64,000 bases of DNA, taken from NCBI RefSeq assembly GCF_943736985.1, contig NZ_CALSFS010000002.1, positions 62,001-126,000 on the forward strand. Direction: 5' to 3'. Source of the stretch: Clostridium sp. Marseille-Q2269. GTDB taxonomy: Bacteria > Bacillota > Clostridia > Clostridiales > Clostridiaceae. Shown one piece after another: positions 1 through 8,266 of this stretch. Position 1 is the stretch's first letter. Each line of letters begins with the position of its first letter. The notes below the pieces were generated by a model. The model was given only the letters and a program-made list of their open reading frames with translations, was not told the origin of the DNA and ran no database searches. The translations under genes and the position numbers were made by a program.

Positions 1-53
1 CTTAAAATAAAAAATCAAACTTTTAATCTATAATTATTTTCCTTTCCAACTAT

Positions 54-170
54 TTAAACAGTATAATCTTTTGCCATTTCAATTATCCTGCTTCCTATAG
101 CTTCATCAAAATCTAGGAGCCTTTCTACGGCAAATTCAGAACTAACTATTATAAGTTCTATAATTAATTA
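54..170 (-). pseudogene. Possible relic of a 3' gene end
   Basis: Read on the minus strand, this stretch ends in TAA at 54-56 and encodes a codon-like tail that includes FAVERLLDFDEAIGSRI. Its frame is closed upstream by a stop and has no start codon. A neighbouring frame carries a short ATG-led piece (MFEIINYRTY) that ends inside the same stretch. This looks like a frameshifted or decayed gene end. I do not recognise the family, and chance coding-like sequence cannot be excluded. Confidence 0.2.
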
Positions 171-452
171 TTTCAAACATTGTATTTGTATCAGATTCAT
201 TTATTTAACCTTAAATAAATGATCTATAAGAAGAATCCTTGACCTTCTATACTTTGATAAAACCTTTCTAAATTTATTTCTTATATTTATAAATGGTTGT
301 TATAAAAGTTTATGTAACAAAAATCTTTCAAGAAAATATTTTAATAGTATGAGGATAAATTAGGAGGTTTACAGGGTTCAGAAAATTATATAAATAATTA
401 TAATGAAATATATTTAATTAATACCTATATAAATTTTGGGGGTGGATTTTTA
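171..452. other. AT-rich intergenic region upstream of the FAD oxidoreductase
   Basis: No gene, RNA or clear sigma-A promoter is visible here. The only signal supported is a strong ribosome binding site, GGGGGTGG, at about 437-444, which sets the start of the gene at 453. Confidence 0.4.
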
Positions 453-1730
453 ATGAAAGTTGTAGTTATAGGTGGCGGTTGGGCTGGATGTTCCGCAGCT
501 ATTTGCGCTAAGAAAGCTGGAGCTGATGTTAGTCTTTTTGAAAAAACAGATTTACTTTTAGGATTAGGTAATGTTGGTGGAATAATGAGGAATAACGGTA
601 GGTTTACTGCTGCAGAAGAACTTATTGCTTTAGGAGCTGGTGACTTAATAAATATAACAGATGAAAACAGTAGACATAAGAACATAGATTTTCCTGGTCA
701 TAAACATGCGTGGCTTTACGATGTGAACAAAATAGAACCTGCTGTAAAAGATCATATGCTAAATATGGGAATAGATATTAACCTTACTTGTAGAATAGTT
801 GATGTAGAAAAAGATAATGATAAATTAAAAGGCATATATATGTCTGATGGAAATTATGTAGAAGGGGATGTATTTATAGAAACCACCGGTTCTACTGGAC
901 CAATGGGTAATTGTTTAAGATATGGTAATGGATGTTCTATGTGCATTTTAAGATGTCCTGCCTTTGGCCCTAGGGTAAGTTTAACATCAAGAGCTGGTAT
1001 AGAGGATTTTCAAGGGGAAAGAGAAGATGATTTGTTAGGTGCATTTAGTGGTTCCTGTAAGCTCGCTAAAGAAACCATGTCTGATGAATTAGTAAAAGAG
1101 CTGGATGAAACTGGAGTCCTAGTTTTAAAAGTGCCAAAAGAAGATATAAACCTCGATAAATTAAAGATGAAGGTTTGTCAACAATATGCTTTAAAGGAAT
1201 TTGCAGAAAATATAGTAATTCTGGATACTGGTCATGCAAAATTGATGACATCTTACTACCCTTTAGAAAAGTTAAGAAAAATAAAGGGATTAGAAAAAGT
1301 AAAATATATTGATCCTTATGCGGGTGGTAAAGGAAATTCCATAAGATATTTATCCGTAGCTCCAAGAACAAATGATATGAAAGTAAAAGGATTAAAAAAT
1401 CTTTTTGTTGGTGGAGAGAAAAGCGGTTTATTCGTTGGTCATACAGAAGCCATGGCCACAGGCAGTTTAGCTGGTCATAATGCTGTTAGATACTGCTTAG
1501 GTATGCCATTATTAATCTTACCAAGAAGTATTGCTCTAGGTGATTTAATATCATATGCTAATGAAAAACTTTATTCAAAGGAAGGGAGAAAAAATAGATA
1601 TACTTTCGCCGGTGCAGAATACTTCAAGAAAATGGTAGAAGAAAACTTGTATACTACAGATAAAGATGAAATAAAGAAAAAAGTTTCAAAGTTAAATTTA
1701 GAAAATGCTTTATCTCAAAGACTTATATAA
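453..1730 (+). CDS. FAD-dependent oxidoreductase, MnmG/TrmFO-like
   Basis: The 425-residue protein opens with a Rossmann dinucleotide-binding motif (VVVIGGGWAGCSAA, residues 3-16). Near the C terminus it has a second flavin-binding block (LFVGGEKSGLFVGHTEAMA) followed by a PRSIALGDLISY-like segment that recalls MnmG and TrmFO. Four cysteines cluster at residues 154, 161, 164 and 168 (CxxCxxxC plus one upstream), which could hold a metal or Fe-S centre. The start is ATG behind GGGGGTGG. The gene stands alone, convergent with purB and followed by its own terminator. Substrate is unknown. Flavoprotein oxidoreductase is secure; a tRNA-modifying role is only a resemblance. Confidence 0.75.
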   Translation: MKVVVIGGGWAGCSAAICAKKAGADVSLFEKTDLLLGLGNVGGIMRNNGRFTAAEELIALGAGDLINITDENSRHKNIDFPGHKHAWLYDVNKIEPAVKDHMLNMGIDINLTCRIVDVEKDNDKLKGIYMSDGNYVEGDVFIETTGSTGPMGNCLRYGNGCSMCILRCPAFGPRVSLTSRAGIEDFQGEREDDLLGAFSGSCKLAKETMSDELVKELDETGVLVLKVPKEDINLDKLKMKVCQQYALKEFAENIVILDTGHAKLMTSYYPLEKLRKIKGLEKVKYIDPYAGGKGNSIRYLSVAPRTNDMKVKGLKNLFVGGEKSGLFVGHTEAMATGSLAGHNAVRYCLGMPLLILPRSIALGDLISYANEKLYSKEGRKNRYTFAGAEYFKKMVEENLYTTDKDEIKKKVSKLNLENALSQRLI

Positions 1731-1736
1731 AATTTT

Positions 1737-1763
1737 AGGAGCCATTTCATTATGGCTCCTTTT
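1737..1763 (+). terminator. Intrinsic terminator after the FAD oxidoreductase
   Basis: A perfect 9-bp stem, AGGAGCCAT / ATGGCTCCT, with a 6-base loop is followed by TTTT. It begins 7 bases after the stop codon. Confidence 0.85.
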
Positions 1764-1836
1764 AAAACCCTATATGTTAAAACAAATAATTTTTTCATAA
1801 TATAATTAAATTTAGGTTCTTTTACCCATAAAAATA

Positions 1837-1889
1837 CTCCCCTTTGTAGTAGCAGATTTTACTTTTAATCTATCTACCTTAAAGAGGAG
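1837..1889 (-). terminator. Long imperfect hairpin between convergent genes
   Basis: The arms CTCCCCTTT...AGATT and AATCT...AAAGAGGAG form an imperfect stem of about 20 bp with a short loop. On the minus strand the hairpin is followed by TATTTTTA, so it could end transcripts from purB, although it lies about 150 bases beyond the purB stop. It could also be a small structured RNA. No ORF overlaps it. Confidence 0.4.
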
Positions 1890-2041
1890 CATATTACTTT
1901 TTAAATTGTATATTCTATATAATATACTTTCAGAAAACTACTTCATTAAAAGTCTATTACACCATAATTTTATATATTTCTAATTATAAATTTCATCTTT
2001 CACTAATAACCTTCAACTCTATCTAAACCTAAGAATTTTAT

Positions 2042-3472
2042 TTATACATTTATTTCTGATTTTTCTCCCAACATTTCTTTATTTTTTTCTAATATTGGAT
2101 CTACTGCTTCTTTTATAAAATCTATTACTTGGCCTTCTGCTCTTCCTGTGAATTTTTTAGGATCTATTAAAGATAATATTTCTTCTTTAGTTAGTCCAAA
2201 GGATTTATCTTCTATAATTCTGTCTATTAAATCATTTGACAATCCTTCTTGTTTAACCCTTCTTGCAGCTTCCATAGAATGAGTTCTTATTACTTCATGA
2301 AGTTCCTGTCTGTCTCCACCCTTTTTAACGGCTTCCATCATTATATTTTCTGTGGCCATAAATGGTAATTCTCTTTTTACATTACTTTCTATAACTTTTT
2401 CATATACCACCATATTTTCTGATATATTCATATACAATTTCAACACTCCATCTAATGCTAAGAAAGCTTCTGCTATAGATATTCTTTTATTAGCAGAATC
2501 ATCCAATGTTCTTTCAAACCACTGTGTAGAAGCTGTTATAGCTGGATTTAAAGCATCTACTATAACATATCTTGCTAAAGATCCCATTCTTTCTGATCTC
2601 ATTGGGTTTCTCTTATAAGCCATAGCAGATGAACCTATTTGATTTTTTTCAAAAGGTTCTTCCATTTCTTTCATACTTTGAAGTAATCTTAAATCATTAC
2701 TAAATTTATAAGCACTTTGAGCTATTTCTGATAATGTATTTAATATAATGGAATCAATTTTTCTTGAATAAGTTTGGCCTGTTACCATAAACTCTTTTGA
2801 AAAGCCCATTTTTTCTGCTACTTTTTTATCTAGAGTTTTTACTTTATTTTCATCTCCATCGAACAATTCCATAAAACTTGCCTGGGTTCCAGTAGTTCCT
2901 TTAACCCCTCTAAATCTTAAAGTATCTATGACAAATTCTAATTGCTCTAGATCTAAAAGTAAATCCTGCATCCAAAGTGTAGCTCTTTTACCTACTGTAG
3001 TAAGTTGAGCTGGTTGAAGATGAGTAAATCCTAAAGTTGCTACATGTTTATATTCTAATGCAAATTTTTTTAAATTATTTATAACATTTATAACTTTTTT
3101 CTTTATTACTATCATAGCTTCTTTCATGATTATTAAATCTGTATTGTCGCCTACATAGCAACTAGTTGCACCTAAATGTATTATTCCCTTTGCTTTAGAA
3201 CATTGTACACCATAAGCGTATACATGGCTCATAACATCATGACGTACTTCTTTCTCTCTTTGCTCTGCTACTTCATAATTTATATCATCTATGTATTTTT
3301 TTAATTCATTTATTTGTTCTTCTGTAATATTAAGCCCCAATTCTTTTTCACTTTCTGCTAGGGCTACCCATAATTTTCTCCAAGTTTTAAAATTCATTTC
3401 ATCTGAAAATAAATAACTCATTTCCTTAGATGAATATCTCTTATTTAATGGATTATTATAAATATCTCTCAT
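2042..3472 (-). CDS. purB: Adenylosuccinate lyase
   Basis: Cleaves SAICAR to AICAR and adenylosuccinate to AMP plus fumarate in purine synthesis. The protein is 476 residues, normal for the family. The fumarase/aspartase-superfamily signature GSSAMAYKRNPMRSE lies near residue 280, with the conserved TSCYVGDNTD block earlier. I chose the internal ATG at 3472 because GGAGG lies 8 bases upstream; the ATG at 3493 sits before that site. It is monocistronic, convergent with the FAD oxidoreductase, and has its own sigma-A promoter at 3524-3553. No other purine genes are adjacent. Confidence 0.93.
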   Translation of the reverse strand: MRDIYNNPLNKRYSSKEMSYLFSDEMNFKTWRKLWVALAESEKELGLNITEEQINELKKYIDDINYEVAEQREKEVRHDVMSHVYAYGVQCSKAKGIIHLGATSCYVGDNTDLIIMKEAMIVIKKKVINVINNLKKFALEYKHVATLGFTHLQPAQLTTVGKRATLWMQDLLLDLEQLEFVIDTLRFRGVKGTTGTQASFMELFDGDENKVKTLDKKVAEKMGFSKEFMVTGQTYSRKIDSIILNTLSEIAQSAYKFSNDLRLLQSMKEMEEPFEKNQIGSSAMAYKRNPMRSERMGSLARYVIVDALNPAITASTQWFERTLDDSANKRISIAEAFLALDGVLKLYMNISENMVVYEKVIESNVKRELPFMATENIMMEAVKKGGDRQELHEVIRTHSMEAARRVKQEGLSNDLIDRIIEDKSFGLTKEEILSLIDPKKFTGRAEGQVIDFIKEAVDPILEKNKEMLGEKSEINV

Positions 3473-3523
3473 TACCTTCTCCTCCATACGCACTTTATGT
3501 ATACATATTTTTTATTCATTCAT

Positions 3524-3553
3524 ATTATAGCATATGTTATAATGTTTTTTCAA
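3524..3553 (-). promoter_or_regulatory. purB sigma-A promoter with palindromic -10 region
   Basis: On the minus strand TTGAAA and TATAAT are separated by 18 bases, which puts the start of transcription about 45 bases upstream of the purB ATG. The -10 sits in a near-perfect 20-bp palindrome (ATTATA, CATATG, TATAAT) that could be an operator. It does not resemble the Bacillus PurBox. Confidence 0.65.
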
Positions 3554-3727
3554 TTTTATATTCGTGTTTTACAATGATAACTATGTATATTACTATCTTT
3601 AAGATTTAATAATATATCATTAAAATATAATTTTAAATTCATTAATGCTATTTATTAAAATCTTTTTGTTCTATTTTTTTATACAGTTAATATAATTTAT
3701 TAAGATATATTTAAAGGAGTGGATTTC

Positions 3728-3949
3728 ATGTATAAATTAAGTCTCATAGATAAGATTTCTTTTATATTAGTTATTATTGGAGCTATTAATTGGGGACTGG
3801 TAGGATTATGCAATCTTAATTTAGTAGGTATAATATTTGGGGAACCTGCACAATTTGTAGGAAGATTAATCTATATATTAATTGGAATGGCTGGAATTAA
3901 TATGATACTATTTCTTCTTAAAACAAAAGGATCTTTAAAACATAAATAA
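3728..3949 (+). CDS. DUF378 family small membrane protein
   Basis: The 73-residue protein has two hydrophobic helices, one around the FILVIIGAINWGLVG segment and one around IYILIGMAGINMILFLL. The INWGLVG block is typical of DUF378 proteins, whose function is unknown. The ATG at 3728 is chosen over the GTG at 3719 because AAAGGAG ends 8 bases before the ATG and overlaps the GTG. The gene is alone on the plus strand, convergent with ptsH and sharing its terminator. Confidence 0.8.
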   Translation: MYKLSLIDKISFILVIIGAINWGLVGLCNLNLVGIIFGEPAQFVGRLIYILIGMAGINMILFLLKTKGSLKHK

Positions 3950-3978
3950 AAGGCTCCCCAAAAGAGCCCTTAATTTTT
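3948..3978. terminator. Bidirectional terminator between the DUF378 gene and ptsH
   Basis: The arms AAGGCTC and GAGCCCTT, with one bulged C, are flanked by A-rich sequence on one side and TTTTTAT on the other. The hairpin can serve both convergent genes. Confidence 0.7.
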
Positions 3979-4234
3979 ATTCCAATGTATTTATTAGTTT
4001 TGATATTTCTTCTATAGCTAGAGTTTCATCATCACCAGAAGCTACTAATTTTATTTTTGCTCCACTTGTAACTCCTAATGAAAGGACTCCTATAAGGCTC
4101 TTTATGTTTGCTTTTTTACCATTGAATTCAATAGATAAATCTGATTTAAATGATGAAGCCTTTTTTACTAATAAAGTTGCTGGTCTTGCATGTAATCCAG
4201 TTGAACTGTTTACTGTTAATTCTCTTTCTAACAT
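3977..4234 (-). CDS. ptsH: Phosphocarrier protein HPr
   Basis: An 85-residue HPr that relays phosphate from PEP via enzyme I to sugar-specific EII proteins. His15 lies in TGLHARPAT. Ser46, the HPr kinase target, lies in IKSLIGVLSLG, so this is an authentic HPr rather than a Crh-type protein lacking the histidine. The ATG at 4234 follows AGAGGTGG; the upstream GTG at 4243 overlaps that site and is rejected. No ptsI is adjacent. The gene has its own promoter and so is expressed alone. Confidence 0.93.
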   Translation of the reverse strand: MLERELTVNSSTGLHARPATLLVKKASSFKSDLSIEFNGKKANIKSLIGVLSLGVTSGAKIKLVASGDDETLAIEEISKLINTLE

Positions 4235-4294
4235 TTTATCCACCTCTTTTATAAATTCTCTATTTGTTTAAAAACATATAAATATACATATGGT

Positions 4295-4323
4295 ATTATA
4301 CCATTTTTTTCTACAGTTTTCAA
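4295..4323 (-). promoter_or_regulatory. ptsH sigma-A promoter
   Basis: TTGAAA and TATAAT on the minus strand are spaced by 17 bases. The -10 is centred in the palindrome ATGGTAT-A-ATACCAT, a possible operator. Confidence 0.7.
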
Positions 4324-4359
4324 CAGTTTTCATGTATCATTTATATATATATAATGATA

Positions 4360-5553
4360 CTAATTAAGTTTTTTTATGAAATTTTCTATTCTATCTAGTC
4401 CTTTTTGTATGTTTTCCATAGATGTAGCATAAGACAATCTTATAAAATTACTATCTCCAAAAGCTATTCCTGGAACTACTGCTACATTTTCTTCTTGTAA
4501 TAATATTTTTGAAAAACTTATAGAGTCTTCTATAGTATTACCTCTTAGATTTTTTCCAATGATCTTTGAAATATTAATCATTACATAGAAAGCTCCCTTA
4601 GGATTTATTGAAGACAAATTACTTATAGAATTTACTTTTTTCACCATATAGTCTCTTCTTTTCTTAAACTCAACTATCATATTTCTAACCTGAGTTTTAT
4701 CTCCTCTAAGAGCTTCTAATGAGGCATATTGAGCTATTGAATTTGGATTAGATGTAGTATGGCTTTGTATATTACTCATCACCTTTATTATATCCAAAGG
4801 TCCTGCTGCATATCCTATTCTCCATCCTGTCATTGAATAAGATTTAGACATACCATTTATTACTACAGTCCTATTAAAAGCATCTTCTGATAAACTTGCT
4901 ATGCTTATATGTTTTTCTTCTCCATACACTAACATTTCATATATTTCATCAGCTATTATTAATAAATTATGTTTTTTTGCAAAAATAGCTAAAGCTTGTA
5001 AATCCTCTTTGCTATATACTGTTCCTGTAGGATTATTTGGACTATTTATTATAATAGCTTTTGTTTTATCTGTTACTTTTTTTTCTAATTCTCCTATTTC
5101 ATACTTAAATTGATTTTCTTCTCTTGTATCAACAAATACAGGTACTCCACCATATAATTTTATAAGTTCTGGATAACTTACCCAATAAGGTTTAGCTATT
5201 AAAACTTGGTCTTCTTCATTTAATATAGCCTGAAATAAATTTGAAAGGCATTGCTTTGCTCCATTACTCACTATTATTTCACTAGTTTCATAATTTAAAC
5301 CATTATCTTTTTTAAATTTCTCTACTATAGCTTGTTTTAATTCCATTATTCCTGAAGCTGCTGTATATTTAGTATGACCTTTTTCTATAGCATCCATAGC
5401 TGCTTTTTGTATATTTTCTGGTGTATTAAAATCTGGTTCCCCTGCCCCAAATCCTATAACGTCTATACCTTCAGCTTTCATTTTTTTAGCTTTTGCAGTT
5501 ATTTCTAAAGTTAAAGATGGTTCTATGTTTATTGCTTTGTTAGATAATTTCAT
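4360..5553 (-). CDS. PLP-dependent class I aminotransferase (aspartate aminotransferase-like)
   Basis: A 397-residue fold-type I aminotransferase. The PLP lysine lies in GMSKSYSMTGWRIGYAAGP near residue 236. NSPNNPTG and the C-terminal FIRLSYA arginine motif, which binds the substrate carboxylate, are present. The protein most resembles bacterial subgroup Ib aspartate/prephenate aminotransferases; the exact amino-acid preference is not visible. It lies 33 bases downstream of the SMR-type gene and may be co-transcribed with it, but no functional link to the membrane cassette is obvious. Confidence 0.88.
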   Translation of the reverse strand: MKLSNKAINIEPSLTLEITAKAKKMKAEGIDVIGFGAGEPDFNTPENIQKAAMDAIEKGHTKYTAASGIMELKQAIVEKFKKDNGLNYETSEIIVSNGAKQCLSNLFQAILNEEDQVLIAKPYWVSYPELIKLYGGVPVFVDTREENQFKYEIGELEKKVTDKTKAIIINSPNNPTGTVYSKEDLQALAIFAKKHNLLIIADEIYEMLVYGEEKHISIASLSEDAFNRTVVINGMSKSYSMTGWRIGYAAGPLDIIKVMSNIQSHTTSNPNSIAQYASLEALRGDKTQVRNMIVEFKKRRDYMVKKVNSISNLSSINPKGAFYVMINISKIIGKNLRGNTIEDSISFSKILLQEENVAVVPGIAFGDSNFIRLSYATSMENIQKGLDRIENFIKKLN

Positions 5554-5586
5554 ATTTTTGCCTCCATTTTATTTATTTTAAAAAAT

Positions 5587-5943
5587 TCAACTTCTTGCTA
5601 CTAATATTACTCCTATCAATATAAATGCAACGCCTATTATTCTTATAGGGGTTATGTTTTCTTTAAAAAAGAAATAGGAACATATCATTACTAATACATA
5701 ACCTAAGCTTACCATTGGATATGCATAACTTAGTTCTACTTTACTTAATACTTTTATCCATAATAAAAAACTAACTCCATAAGATATTATACCTGCCATT
5801 ACTGGAAGGTTTTTTAATATAGATATTATGCTAGGGAGAAACTGTGATGGAGAAAAATTTAATACTAAATTAACTGCTCCATACTTTACTAATATTTGAC
5901 CTAATGCTCCTAGAAAAACTGATGTTAATATTAAATATATCAT
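5587..5943 (-). CDS. SMR/EamA-type small flippase-like protein (ArnE/ArnF-like)
   Basis: The 118-residue protein is predicted to be four membrane helices and is half the size of a full EamA transporter. The block ELSYAYPMVSLGYVLVM followed by FFKENITPIRIIGVAFILIG is typical of SMR-fold transporters, including the ArnE/ArnF flippases of aminoarabinose-phosphoundecaprenol. Its ATG overlaps the stop of the glycosyltransferase gene by 4 bases (ATGA), so translation is coupled. From this context I infer that it flips a polyprenyl-phosphate-linked sugar across the membrane. A drug efflux role is an alternative but is less favoured by the neighbours. Confidence 0.75.
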   Translation of the reverse strand: MIYLILTSVFLGALGQILVKYGAVNLVLNFSPSQFLPSIISILKNLPVMAGIISYGVSFLLWIKVLSKVELSYAYPMVSLGYVLVMICSYFFFKENITPIRIIGVAFILIGVILVARS

Positions 5944-7226
5944 CTTCTTATCTCCTTAAGTAGAAATATAATATGTTTAATAAGATAAACCCAAAAGTAT
6001 ATCATTATAAATGTCACTGGGAAAGCATATCTACCTTGACCTTCAGTAACAAAATATACAGATGTAAACATATAAAATAAAATTGTAGAGTATAAATTAA
6101 ACTTATTTAATTTTTCTGTTCTTCTTTTTATTATTTGTATCAATATAAAAATGCTATATATAAATATATATATAATAGCTGGAATAAAAAATAAATTTCT
6201 TATGTTATTTGTTATAGGAAACAATAAAAATTTTACATTATCATTTATAGTAGTTACACCATGAATACTATACAATACATCATCTGACCACATATATGTA
6301 TTAAAAAGTCTCTTAAATCCTAGTATAACAAATTCTTTTGGATGAGATTTTATCCATTTTTTAGCTGCTTCTTTAAGCATTTTATTTTTGCCTGTATAAG
6401 AAGCTTTTTTATATGCTTCTGTTTTAGCTATGGAATTTTCTACATCTTGTACATCCATCCATCTTCCCATGTTATTTTGGGAATTATTATTTATATAGAG
6501 TACTATACCTCCGTTATTTGATACGAATGTACGCTCTCCATTATATTTTGTATTTCTATAACTCCAAGGACTTAAACAAATTAAGGCTATTACAACTATT
6601 ATTATAGCTGATTTTAAAGATTTTATAAAAGATTTTTCTTTTAATAATTCTACTAAAAATATTGCAAAAGCATATAATAGGAAAAATGGCTTTACCATAG
6701 TTGCAGCTCCTACTATTATACCTAAAATTATATATTTGTATTTTATATCACTAAAGTACAAATATGTTACTAATAAAAGTAATGTAGTAAACAATATTTC
6801 TGTACCTACAACACTATTAAAAAATATATTATTAGGGAATAGAGCAAACAAGGTAAATACTATTCTTCTATTTCTTTCTGTAATCTGAGTTTTTCTTAAA
6901 ATACCTAAAAATAACACTTGTCCAAAAAAAGTAAGTACTAAATTAAATATTTTAGCTAAGGTTAAACTTGCTCCAAAAAGTTTAAAAAGTCCACCTAATA
7001 CTATACTATATCCTACAGATGTGTAGGTATCTCCCCATTCTCCTCCATTGGCTATATCTATAGCTAATTTATAATAATAGTGAAAATCTGAAAAAGGCTT
7101 TGTGTCTACAATAACTACCCAAAGAATACAAAGTATCATAGATAAGCCTATTATTATTTTATAATAATTTGATTTACTACAATTATTATTTTTATCTTCA
7201 CAACTACTTAAATAATTAAATTCCAT
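5940..7226 (-). CDS. GT-C membrane glycosyltransferase (GT39/ArnT-like)
   Basis: The 428-residue polytopic membrane protein has roughly ten hydrophobic segments. An acidic residue lies in the first external loop (PFSDFHYYYKLA, near residue 47), as expected for GT-C enzymes that use polyprenyl-phosphate sugars. The SPWSYRNTKYNGERTFVSNN block and a soluble stretch of about 100 residues before the last helices fit the family. Upstream is the UbiA-like gene and downstream, overlapping by 4 bases, the small flippase. The acceptor, whether cell-wall polymer, lipid or protein, cannot be read from the sequence. Confidence 0.75.
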   Translation of the reverse strand: MEFNYLSSCEDKNNNCSKSNYYKIIIGLSMILCILWVVIVDTKPFSDFHYYYKLAIDIANGGEWGDTYTSVGYSIVLGGLFKLFGASLTLAKIFNLVLTFFGQVLFLGILRKTQITERNRRIVFTLFALFPNNIFFNSVVGTEILFTTLLLLVTYLYFSDIKYKYIILGIIVGAATMVKPFFLLYAFAIFLVELLKEKSFIKSLKSAIIIVVIALICLSPWSYRNTKYNGERTFVSNNGGIVLYINNNSQNNMGRWMDVQDVENSIAKTEAYKKASYTGKNKMLKEAAKKWIKSHPKEFVILGFKRLFNTYMWSDDVLYSIHGVTTINDNVKFLLFPITNNIRNLFFIPAIIYIFIYSIFILIQIIKRRTEKLNKFNLYSTILFYMFTSVYFVTEGQGRYAFPVTFIMIYFWVYLIKHIIFLLKEIRR

Positions 7227-7244
7227 TGCATTTATACACCGTCC

Positions 7245-8111
7245 TTAAAGTCTAAAATATATTATGGTTACTACAGATATTACCCATAATACCATATTTA
7301 CTAAGAAAGGTTTGTCCTTTCCAAAGATATCTTCTGGCTTACCTCCTAAATTATGCTTAGTCATTAAATATTGATATCTAAATATACCATATAATACAAG
7401 AGGTATAGTATACATCATACTCCTGCTTTGTACTGAACTAAAAGTATATAAGCAATATGATATTAATATAGATGGAGTCACTATGGTTAGCATACTATCT
7501 ATAAGTTCCACAGAATACTCTTCTAATATTTTTCTGTGACTTCCACTTTTATCTTTTAGAGTTATTATTTCACTCTTTCTTTTATTTAGAGCTAAGAATA
7601 GAGATAAAAGTATAGTACATAAAAATAGCCAAGGTGATACGGCAACCTTTGTAGCTAAGCTACCACTTTCTACTCTTAATACAAATCCAAAAGTTATAAC
7701 CATAACATCTAATATAACTACGTTTTTTAATTTAAAACAATAAAGTATATTCATTACAATATATAATAAATATATGTACATTATCTTATAATCTACAAAT
7801 TTATAAGAACAAAATAATACTATAAAAAGTATAACTATATTCATTATTATAGCTGTACTTTTAGATATTCTCCCACTTGGAAGAGGTCTATTTTTCTTTT
7901 CAGGATGCTTTTTGTCCTTTTCTATATCTACTATATCATTAAGTATATATATAGTAGATGAAGTTAAACAAAACAATATAAATGTTATTATGTTATTTTT
8001 TAACATGGTTTCATTTAACAAATTACCTGAAAATATTATTGCCGCGAATACGAAAAAATTTTTTATCCACTGCTTAGGTCTCATTAATGCTATAATGCCT
8101 TTTATATCCAT
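7245..8111 (-). CDS. UbiA-family prenyltransferase, polyprenyl-phosphate phosphoribosyltransferase (DPPR synthase-like)
   Basis: The 288-residue membrane protein carries MRPKQWIKN at its start and the Asp-rich NDIVDIEKDKKHPEKKNRP motif. Later blocks are SPWLFLCTILLSLFLALNKR, EEYSVELID and GIFRYQYL...GGKPEDIF. These match the mycobacterial decaprenyl-phosphate 5-phosphoribosyltransferase (Rv3806c) branch of UbiA better than quinone or heme prenyltransferases. The enzyme would transfer phosphoribose from PRPP to a polyprenyl phosphate. It is the first gene of the cassette, with AGGAGG upstream. No DprE1/DprE2 epimerase is nearby, so the final sugar may stay ribose. Confidence 0.8.
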   Translation of the reverse strand: MDIKGIIALMRPKQWIKNFFVFAAIIFSGNLLNETMLKNNIITFILFCLTSSTIYILNDIVDIEKDKKHPEKKNRPLPSGRISKSTAIIMNIVILFIVLFCSYKFVDYKIMYIYLLYIVMNILYCFKLKNVVILDVMVITFGFVLRVESGSLATKVAVSPWLFLCTILLSLFLALNKRKSEIITLKDKSGSHRKILEEYSVELIDSMLTIVTPSILISYCLYTFSSVQSRSMMYTIPLVLYGIFRYQYLMTKHNLGGKPEDIFGKDKPFLVNMVLWVISVVTIIYFRL

Positions 8112-8220
8112 GTTTTCCTCCTAATAAAGCTATATGTATCATTTAAAATTTATATAAATAATATTTTTTACATTGTAAAATACAACTAACATCTAATTTA
8201 TCATATTTTTAGCATAAATT

Positions 8221-8250
8221 AAAGGGCTTGAATATAAATTCAAGCCCTTT
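8221..8250 (-). terminator. spoVS terminator
   Basis: A perfect 12-bp stem, AAAGGGCTTGAA / TTCAAGCCCTTT, with a 6-base loop. It begins 16 bases beyond the spoVS stop. Confidence 0.85.
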
Positions 8251-8266
8251 TGTTTAATTATTCTAA

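Noticed and set aside
3472-3493. Upstream ATG as the purB start
   Set aside because: The GGAGG site lies downstream of it and points to the ATG at 3472.
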